Assembly (NCBI GenBank): GCA_014529385.2
Contig: CM043971.1
Span: 91,189,340-91,253,339, forward strand
Source of the DNA: Adiantum capillus-veneris
Taxonomy: Eukaryota; Streptophyta; Polypodiopsida; Polypodiales; Pteridaceae
DNA: 64,000 bases
Direction of reading: 5' to 3'
Below the pieces are notes generated by a model. The model ran no database searches and was not told the DNA's origin. It was given only the letters and a program-made list of their open reading frames with translations. A program made the position numbers and the translations under genes. Of this stretch, positions 1 to 8,400 are shown piece after piece (the first letter of the stretch is position 1; each line of letters starts with the position of its first letter).

Positions 1-1485
1 AAACGTTGCCCCGACATACGACCATAACATTTAATGAGAGACTCATCAATGGGAGGGTCAAGAGAAACTTGGGGCACACTCATGTTATCATTAATTGCAT
101 TGACAGAGGAAGTGGGTTCTATGGATTCTTTAGATTCATTCGATTCAAGCTTAGGACATGTTCTTTTTATGTGACCCTTAATGTGACAATGAAAACAATG
201 ACCTTCCTTAGAATAAGTGCTTTGCTCTTTCGACGTGATGTATCCTCCTAAAATTCTTTGTGCTACCTTTTCATCTGGAGTAAGCTTAGGTTTAGCAATT
301 GTGTTAGCCTTACCCTTAGGTTCATTAGAAGAATTCTTTTCTGAGAGACTGTTGGAAGATTGGTTAGAAGAGTTACCGTTCTTACCAGTCTTACCGTTCT
401 TACCGTTCTGAGGGTTCTAAGAAGTCTGAGGTACTTGTGGAAGTCGTGTTTTCCTTAGGCTTTCCCTTGTTGTGCTTCATCTCTTGTGCGAGAGCAATTG
501 CTACCGCCTTGTTGAGATCGATTGGATCGAGCACCTCGACATCGTACTTGATATACTTGTGCAATCCATAAAGAAATGCCTCTTTGTGTTCATCATCCGA
601 CTTGCGTAATTGGGTACCTAGTTGCAAAACACGATTAGAAAAAGACAAAACCGGCATACCATTTTGCTTGAGAGCGTGCCAATCGTCCTTCAATCGTGCG
701 AGGTACTGAGGTGGCATAAACCGTGCCTTGAGCTTGTCTTGGAAATCAGCCCAATTGAAGGAAAGGGGCGTGAATTCGTCGGCTTCCTCTAGGTGCGCGG
801 CTAACTGTGCCTCTTGCCATGCGTGGTACCAATTGATGGCATCACCGGCAAGGTACATAGCTGCCGTCAAAACCTTGCTATTCCCTGTCTTCTTAGTTGT
901 TGCAAAATAAGCATTAAATTGATGCAACCAAGAATGAATAACCGTAGCATCCATCTTACCATGATACTTACTGAAAGTCAACTTCTCTGTGACTGGATTG
1001 TTGGAATCCACCTCGTGGCTTGCGCCACTTAAGGAACTCCCATGATCTTTGGCTGGTTCGGACTTCGAGGCAAGTACTTGTCGAACCAATTCTTGAGTGC
1101 GGAGGTCTCTTTGAGCCTCACGCTCGGTCTCCAAGGCCGTTCTTTGAGCTTCCCGTTCCTCTTTTCTTTGTGCTTTTCTTTCGTTTCGTTCATCGCGCTC
1201 GCGTTTTAAAGCGATGCGATTTGCTTCTCGTTGTGCCAACGTAATTCGATTCGCTTCTTGTTGTGTCAGCGCAAGACGAGTCGCTTCGCGATTGGCTTCT
1301 TGTTGTTGGGCCATCATGTCCAACATCGACTTGACCATCGCCTCCATGGAAGTTGGTACAACTCCTGGCGTAGATGGAGAAGGGGGAGGGTCGGAAAAAT
1401 CTCTTGGTGGGGAGAACTCTTCGTCGCCTCTCTCATGCTCATCACCTGTATGCGAAGTATCCATGCCGCTTCGGGTGGTGACCAT
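1..1485 (-). pseudogene. gag: Ty3/Gypsy gag of element A, frameshifted and cut by window edge
   Basis: This is the capsid/nucleocapsid region of an LTR retrotransposon that would assemble virus-like particles. The frame starts at the ATG ending at 1485 and runs 361 codons to a stop at 400-402. Residues about 75-140 are a charged, Gln/Arg-rich, probably coiled-coil stretch (repeated QQEANR/AQREANR). Residues about 165-330 match the Retrotrans_gag pattern (KYHGKMDATVIHSWL, INWYHAW, LKARFMPPQYLARLKDDW). A zinc knuckle CFHCHIKGHIKRTC (CX2CX4HX4C) is visible at about 156-197 but lies in another frame. A 1-nt shift therefore occurred near 400-420, in a short GAACGGTAA repeat. Protease and RT would lie beyond position 1. 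The LTR and leader of the same element are at 21,759-23,097, separated from gag by the Copia B insertion. Confidence 0.85.
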
Positions 1486-1491
1486 GCACTA

Positions 1492-1496
1492 TGATC
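1492..1496. repeat. Target-site duplication of Copia B, left copy (TGATC)
   Basis: TGATC immediately precedes the TGTTGG terminus of the LTR at 1497. It is repeated exactly after the CA terminus of the other LTR at 21,759-21,763. A 5-bp duplication is the usual size for Ty1/Copia integrases. Confidence 0.9.
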
Positions 1497-1724
1497 TGTT
1501 GGAATTAGGGTTGCAGAGAAACGCACACAGCTTGGAGAAGCCGAAGGAAGCTCAAGGCACACAACAGAGAGTGTATAACTTAGTGTGCAATGGAAAGATA
1601 GATAGCCCTAGAGTGATGGGCGTATATACAATGTTCGGGGGAAAAAACCTCCTAAAGAGGGAAAAAAATGCCCCGACGGTCCTAGTGTGTTCACACACAT
1701 CACTACCCATTGTGTATGGTAACA
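1497..1724 (-). repeat. 3' LTR of Copia B
   Basis: This 228-bp LTR begins TGTTGGAATTAGG and ends TATGGTAACA (TG...CA). It matches the LTR at 21,532-21,758 over its whole length with about 4% divergence. Close relatives are the two LTRs of Copia M at 52,109-52,335 and 53,403-53,627. Confidence 0.93.
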
Positions 1725-1738
1725 AATCCCCCTTGGAG
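1725..1738 (-). promoter_or_regulatory. Polypurine tract of Copia B
   Basis: On the minus strand the bases directly before the 3' LTR read TCCAAGGGGGATT, a purine run in the right place to prime plus-strand DNA synthesis. Copia M has the equivalent run next to 52,335. Confidence 0.75.
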
Positions 1739-1799
1739 TGATGCGGTGAACGAGAGCTTGCACATGAGTAAAGGGAAGTGCCATGCCCTGAGGACATGA

Positions 1800-3736
1800 T
1801 CAGTCCACAAAGGGGAGTAAGCCCAAAGCTTTGCGAAAAGCTTGAAGCTTCTCACGAGACAATGCCTTTGTGAAAAGATCTGCAAGGTTGTCCTGTGTTG
1901 GCACATAAGCCAATCTGATCTCTCCTGCTGAGAGCCTCTCCCTAACATAGCGGTAATGCACCTCAATGTGCTTTGTGCGAGCATGAAAAACAAGGTTCCT
2001 CGCAACTGCCAATGCGCTCTGACTGTCAGTGTAGATAGTGTTGGCAGTGTCCTGTCCAACACCCAAATCAGCCATAAGGCGTATGAGCCATACACACTCA
2101 ACCGTAGTTGTGAAGATTGCCTTGTACTCAGCCTCACAACTCGAAGTGGCCACAGTAGGTTGCTTCTTGCTCAATCATGATATACATGAAGTGCCAAGCA
2201 TGAAACAAAAACCACTTGTGGACACTCGCGTGTCAAAACAACCAGCCCAATCTGAGTCCGAAAAAGCATGTAAATCTGGCGGCAATGATCCCCCCTTGGG
2301 ATAAAACAAGCCAAGATGTAAAGTGCCACTAAGGTAGCGGAAAATCCTCTTGACAGCCTGCCAATGCTTAGACCCTGGGCTATGCATAAATCTGCTGACC
2401 TGTGAGACTGCAAACTGAATATCTGGCCTCGTGTTGCATACATAAATGAGGCATCCAACAGCAGTTTGGTAAAGAGTGACATCAGCAGGATCGCCAGCAT
2501 CATGTAGACTCAACTTCAAACCTGTTTCCATGGGAGTGGCAATAGGTTTGCAATCCTCAAGTTCAAACTTACATAGCAATGTTTCTATGTAACTTTTTTG
2601 ACACAAGGCAATACCACCATCACACTGCTTAAACTGTATACCCAAGTAATGATGCAACAGCCCCAAATCTTTCATCTTGAAAGTAGCATTCATATCAGCC
2701 TTAAATTCAGCAATATGTCTCTCATTTGGTCCAGTGATCAGCAAATCATTGACATAAAGAACCACAATGAGAAGTACATCACCCTCACGCTTTACATACA
2801 ATGTGCTTTCTGTTGGATTGTTACGAAAGCCTCGTTTAAGCAAATGAGTGTCAGCTTTCTCATACCAAGCATGAGGAGATTGCTTCAACCCATACAAAGC
2901 CTTCTTACATCTGCACACTTTGTCCTCTTGTCCTTTTACGACAAAACCGCGAGGCTGCGTTACATAAACTTCCTCAAATATGTCACCATTCAAGAAAGCA
3001 GTAACAATGTCTGATTGATGTACATCCCAACCAAAACGAGCTGCCAATGCACATAGAAAACACACAGTAGTCATACGACAAGTGGGAGCAAAAGTCTCTT
3101 CATAATCTATGCCTTTTTGTTGTGCATAACCCTTTGCAACAAGGAGAGCCTTATGGCGATCGATCTCACCATCCGGCTTGGTTTCAACTTGTAAACCCAC
3201 TTCGTACCAATGGCCTTTTTGCCAGGAGGCAAATCACATAAAGTCCATCTGTCATTTTCTATAAGTGCATCATATTCTGATTGCATGGCAACCATCCAAA
3301 TATCTGAATTCTGTGCTTCATCAAAAGACAGAGGCTCCTCAACATCATGTAAGCTAGACACAGCCAAAGCATAACAATTTGATGCATAAGATGCATGGCG
3401 AGAGCCTGAACGAGTACGACTAGACAAAGGTGCATCCAATTTACTGTCACGCAAAGTGTGCACCAACCATTTTGGCATACCTCTAGCGTGCTCATTTTCA
3501 GCCCTTTCCTCATCAAGTACATCATGTACATCTGCATCAGTAATAGGCTGATCTGTAACATTTTCAGAAACACCCATAGGCTGTACATTTGCCTCATTGG
3601 AAATTACATTCGTATTTCCACCACTGAAAAGAGGCAACAAAGTGTCATAAATGTCCTGTGAGCTTACATTACTGTCTCTAGTACATGGCAGCAAGGGATG
3701 AACAGAATCTTCCACAAACACTACATCCCGTGAAAC
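1800..3736 (-). pseudogene. pol: Copia B reverse transcriptase and RNase H (3' half of pol)
   Basis: This half resumes at the point where LINE E split pol. The frame from 3721 carries the linker between integrase and RT and ends in an RT start (WMVAMQSEYDAL, GTKWVYKLK). A frameshift near 3190 leads into the RT core at 3200-2175 (VAKGYAQQKGIDYEETFAP, QSDIVTAFLNGD, KALYGLKQSPHAWY, TRPDIQFAVSQVSRFM). A TGA at 2175-2177 separates the RNase H end (SSCEAEYKAI, TDSQSALAVARN, KHIEVHYRYVRE). The catalytic YVDD box reads YVND (VLYVNDLLITG), which should abolish polymerase activity. Confidence 0.9.
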
Positions 3737-3750
3737 CAGAATACGCCTTG
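3737..3750. repeat. Target-site duplication of LINE E, 3' side
   Basis: CAGAATACGCCTTG borders the poly(T) (minus-strand poly(A)) at 3751. The partner CAGAATACGCTTTG is at 18,902-18,915, with one mismatch in 14. The two copies are the same Copia B codons, so they mark where pol was cut. Confidence 0.9.
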
Positions 3751-3855
3751 TTTTTTTTTTTTTCGAGAAAAAGATCCTTCTATTAGTTAATGAAAGCTGC
3801 CCATAGGGCTACATCCACCTCTGCAAGAGAGGGCTACAACACACATGATGGGGAG
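3751..3855 (-). other. LINE E 3' UTR, distal piece, with poly(A)
   Basis: The stretch consists of poly(T) followed by TTCGAGAAAAAGATCC and about 80 bp that match the 3' end of LINE F at 40,788-40,885. Gypsy C separates it from the rest of the 3' UTR at 12,302-12,346. It contains no gene. Confidence 0.85.
3851..3855. repeat. Target-site duplication of Gypsy C, left copy (GGGAG)
   Basis: GGGAG directly precedes the TGTCAC terminus of the 5' LTR and is repeated after the 3' LTR at 12,297-12,301. In LINE F the equivalent place reads AAGGGGAGACTCTCC uninterrupted, which confirms the insertion point. Confidence 0.92.
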
Positions 3856-5336
3856 TGTCACGAGGACGTGGCAGTTATTAACCATGTCACAGAGATGTGG
3901 CAACTGCTAACCTTGGTTGTTGGTTTCTTTCCAATGGGGTTTATTTTATTTATTTTGAGACCCTCTTTTTGAAGTAGCAAACGGTCGGACATTGTATGGC
4001 CAATGTGAACGGTAGATTCACCCGCAGACCGGAAGTGGTCGGCACTGGAATTCGTATGGTAAGAGGATGTCTAGGCTCAGAGCAAGATCATATAGGTCCC
4101 CCCGTCGCACTTAGCAAGTTGGTGGATACTAGGAAGTGAACTCAATTAAGGCATAAAGTCAAGGTGGGACTACCAACAAAAAGTATCCGACAGTTGGGCC
4201 ACATTGCATTTTTGGATGCGGTCCCAATGAGGATAGATGGTCAGAAGACCAGTGGGAGCCCAACGGAAGCATCTCCTAAAATTTAGGGAACTGCTATTTT
4301 GGGCCACGAAATGTGTTTGCGTCATTACCTTCGGTATGACTAGGGGAACACTTTACAACTCTGCCGCGAAGTCAACTGACGCACCAGTTGAGATATTTTT
4401 AGCAGGGAAAGCCCAAACTCGGAAACTGGGCGACGTGTCAGCTTGTGAGCGATTCTGCCACTCTGGGAGGCAAAAACGAGCTGCATATCAACAAAGGGGG
4501 CGCCATTTTCAGCCACAGGCGGATTGTAACAGGTACAGAAGCTATGGAATGCTTACCTTGCCCTCTATGTACAGTATGGTGACGGGAGTGATGCCCCGCA
4601 CGCTACATACTGCTCTCTTTCTCCCCTACGTGCAGTTATGTGATGCCCCACAAGAGGGCTACTCATTTGACTGATGTACAGTTGTGTAGGTTCATGCTTT
4701 TGTGCTGAGGCAAGAGCCTCCTTGAGCAGGAACAGGGGTAGCTAACTGCTGCTCCAAAGCAGGCACTGGTGAGGGTCATAACCTCACCGTACAGGTGCAA
4801 AATCAGCGCTGTGTATGCGCTGTAATTTGACTGTTTTTCAGCCATACGGACGCCAGGATCATTGGGAATCGTGCCCCACTGGCAAAGGACAGTTAGGGGA
4901 CTGTTTGGGGCTGAAAACAGGGCAAAAACCAGTAAATACAGCGTGCTGAATTTACTGTTTTTGGACAGGAATCAGAGGGTATACGTCAGTGCAAGCGAGT
5001 TCCAGCAGGGGAATGGGTTTCGCGCAAGTTTTGGGGTTGTTATGCTGCCGAAATTTGGCCAAATCAAATGGTATCTAGGTGGATACACGTGAAGGATTCC
5101 CAGGACCTTACCTTGTAATTTACCCTCCTAAAGAATAAAGAAATACCGAAAGGGGCGCCAATTTTGGGGCCTACAGGTTGTCGGCGTCTGCTCGGAGCAT
5201 TCTAGCTTCCGAGCTGTGTGTGTGATTAAGTGTTAATTCCCATTACAGGTTCTCTTTGCAAAGTGCTCTGTGTGTGTGTATAAAGTAAAGAATTTCGGGT
5301 GAAAGCCAACGCCTACCGCCCTACGGGCCGGTTTCA
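3856..5336 (+). repeat. 5' LTR of Gypsy C
   Basis: This 1481-bp LTR runs from TGTCACG to GGTTTCA. It includes a GGGCTGAAAAC word near 4910, and an AATAAA followed by AAATACCGAAAGGGGCGCC at 5134-5159, a likely polyadenylation/R-region block. Short open frames within it (for example 4237-4674) have no recognisable product, and I treat them as chance. Confidence 0.95.
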
Positions 5337-5354
5337 AGGTTCCATTGCCGGGAT
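5337..5354 (+). promoter_or_regulatory. Primer-binding site of Gypsy C, tRNA-Glu-like
   Basis: AGGTTCCATTGCCGGGAT begins directly after the LTR. From memory, the complement of plant tRNA-Glu 3' ends is TGGTTCCGTTGCCGGGAC, which gives about 15 of 18 matches. Gypsy D has TGGTTCCATCGACGGGAT at the same place. Other LTR elements here use initiator-Met-type sites. Confidence 0.65.
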
Positions 5355-5434
5355 ATCAATCACTTTTTCCTCAAAGAGTGAGCCTGGATTGTTCAGGGTA
5401 AAGACACACAGTGCAAGAACGCGGGGATTACACT

Positions 5435-8400
5435 ATGGCCGACAAGGGGAAGGGAATTATGGAAGAGGGTTCCTCTCCAAAGGACAGGCAGGAGATTCCT
5501 ATGGTTTTTGAGATTGGCGAGAGCTCACGGCCACGTCAGTCTGTACCTCCTGTCAACGTGAATGTCCCTCCAGTAGTCCAGGGCTTTATGACAGGGCAAC
5601 TTGAGGATGATGCGTTTAAGACTCAGTTAGTTGCCGCGGTGAATGTCTTTTCGCAGCTGGTGCAGAATCCGAGGTTTATGGAATTTTTGCAAGCGCCACC
5701 AGTGCAACAGCAAAATAGGCAACCTACGCCGCGTACGGAGCTTGTTGAAGCTCAAGCCCAGGTACTTCATGAGGCGCAGGAGGAAAGGGAACACTCGCAT
5801 GTTGCGGAGTCGGGGGCTCCAAAGCAGGTTCCTCCCGTGCTTGAACAGGTGGCTAGAACGCCTATTCCACAGGTTATGCCAGTTCAGCCCGCCACCTTTC
5901 AGAGCCAGCATGCTGTCTTGAATGGACAGGGAGCTGGATACCAGGCTATGCACTCAGTTTTTCCACCACCCACGGTACATCCTGGGTATTTCGGGGGTGG
6001 ATCAGTGTTCCAAAGTATGGCTGGTTATGCGTCTGGAAGTCAGCCGTACATGCCAGGAACAGTGTTTGGGGGTATGCAAGGCATCATGCCAAACCCCATG
6101 TATGGTACTATCGGCATGCAGCAAGGTTTCCACGGCAACCAGGGCCAGTTTGGGGTGCCACAGGCTCATTTTGGCATGGCTGTTTTTTCTGGACAGCAGC
6201 CAGATATCGCACCTCTGACGCAAAATGTGAATGGCCAACACGTGCCGATCATGCCTAGTACAGTGCCCATGTTGCAGACCATCCCGTATGACAACTTGGG
6301 GGCACTAGAGAAGCCGAAGGCTTGCAAAGAAGGTGGTGCAGCGGTAAAGTTCAGTACCTTCAGTGGTTTCGAGGATAAGACAAAGGCACTCACTTTCCTC
6401 CAGCAGTTTGATACAGCTTATGCGGGAGGGAATTTTACAGAGGCCTCGAAGGTCAGGAAAGCTGCCACTTTCTTAAAGGACAATGCGCTTACATGGTGGA
6501 CGACATTGTTAATGCAAGGACAGGCACCCGCCACTTGGGTTTACTTCAAGCAAATGTTTGCATCTGCTTGGCTATCAAATGAATTTGAAGCCGATGTCTT
6601 GACAGATTGGCACCAGCTTACGGCAGCTTCGTGCAAGAGCTTGCTGGAGTACAATAGGAGGTTTTGTAAAGCATTACTCTCAGTGACCTCCTACAGATTT
6701 GTGCCATTGACAGAGCAGATAGAGAAGTATTGTTGTGGGCTGCCTAAAGGGCTTCGCGATTACTGTACAAAGAATAGAGTGGCTACCCTTACTCAGCTTA
6801 TGGAAGTTGCGAACACTGGTCTTGCCTTGTTGAAAGGAGAGGACAGTGGATTTCCGAGCAGTGATAAAGGAGGGCAGCAAAAGAAAAATTCAGCGAAGAA
6901 GCCCTTTGTGAAAACGGCTCCTGATGCGTCACAGGGGTCAGAACATGCCACCAAAGACAAGGATTCAGCCGGGACTTCTGGAGCGCAGGCAAAGAAACGG
7001 AAAAGGAAGCCTTTTGTGCGCAAGTCGCTCGAGGAAAAGAAGGTCCTAATGGCTGAGAACAAATGCTTTATATGCGAGCAGCCTGGTCATATTTCTATCC
7101 ATTGTCCACAAAGGAAAAGGCCAGCTGACTCAGAGGATAAAGAAGACCAGAAAGGCAAGAAGCGTAAACCCACGGCAGGTTTAGTGCCAGACATGGTGGG
7201 TGACAGGCCCAGCACAGATGCCAGTGAGTTATGCAGGGCATGGGGTAAAGTTAGAGATCAGACGGCACTCATCTTCTTTGATCCAGGTGCCAAAGCCAAC
7301 TTTATCTCACCAGAGTTAGCTATGAAGCTCGGCATCAAAGCTGAAGAAATGGGGTACACAGCAAAGGCAGGGTTGGCATGTCCTGGCCACTCAGAGTGTG
7401 TTACTCCCATCATTGGAAAACTGCGTCTGCATATTCAGTCGTATGTGGACACTGAAGAGTTTTACATCATGCCGCTCGAAGGTTGTGACGCCTTGTTGGG
7501 GATCCCGTGGATGTTCCGAGTGCATGGAGTCTTGGATGCCTACAACAAAAAGATCACTGTACAGCATAGGGGCAAAACTCACATCTTGGATGTAAAGCTT
7601 AAAGGAGAGTCAGTCCCTATTGTATCTGCTTCTGCTATCACTTCTGTAATAAAGAATCATCTTTCTGTGTACTTGATTTTTGCACGTGATGTCTCAGATA
7701 GGGATCAGTCAAATTTATCTGTGTTAGATAAAGAAAGGTCAGCATTTTTGCAAAAGTTTAGTGACTGTTTTTCTGATTCATTACCGTCGCAATTACCGCC
7801 AGAGAGACCTGAGGACCATCGGATAGATTTGGTGCCAGGGTGTAGCCCACCAAATAGACCTCCCTACAGGGTTAGTGCGGCGCAGCAGAAAGAGATTATG
7901 GGCCAGGTTGAGGAGTTATTAGAGAAGGGGCTGATTCAGCCTAGTTCTTCACCCTTTTGCTCCCCAGTGCTCCTAGTGCAGAAGAAGGATGGCTCATGGC
8001 GCATGTGTATTGATTACCGTGCGTTGAATAAGAATACCATCAAGAATAGGTTTCCTATTCCTCGCATTGATGATATTCTCGATCGTTTAGAGGGTGCTGC
8101 AATTTTCAGCAGGATAGACCTGAAGAGTGGGTACCATCAGATTCGTATAAGCCCAGAGGATGTGCACAAGACTGCGTTTAGAACGACATTTGGTCTTTAT
8201 GAGTTTCTAGTGATGCCGTTTGGGCTAACAAATGCTCCAGCCACGTTCAACAGAATGATGGACCGGATTTTCCGCTCGCATCAACAGTTTGTTGGAACAT
8301 TCTTCGATGACATGATTGTGTATTCGAAGAATGAAGAGGAGCATAGGCGTCACTTGACCATTGTGTTCGAAGAGCTGCGCAGTCACAGGTTACTTGTCAA

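Noticed and set aside
4237-4674. 145-codon open frame in LTR C, repeated in part at 11,197 in the other LTR
   Set aside because: It lies wholly inside the LTR, is shortened by a single substitution in the 3' copy and resembles no protein; a chance frame.
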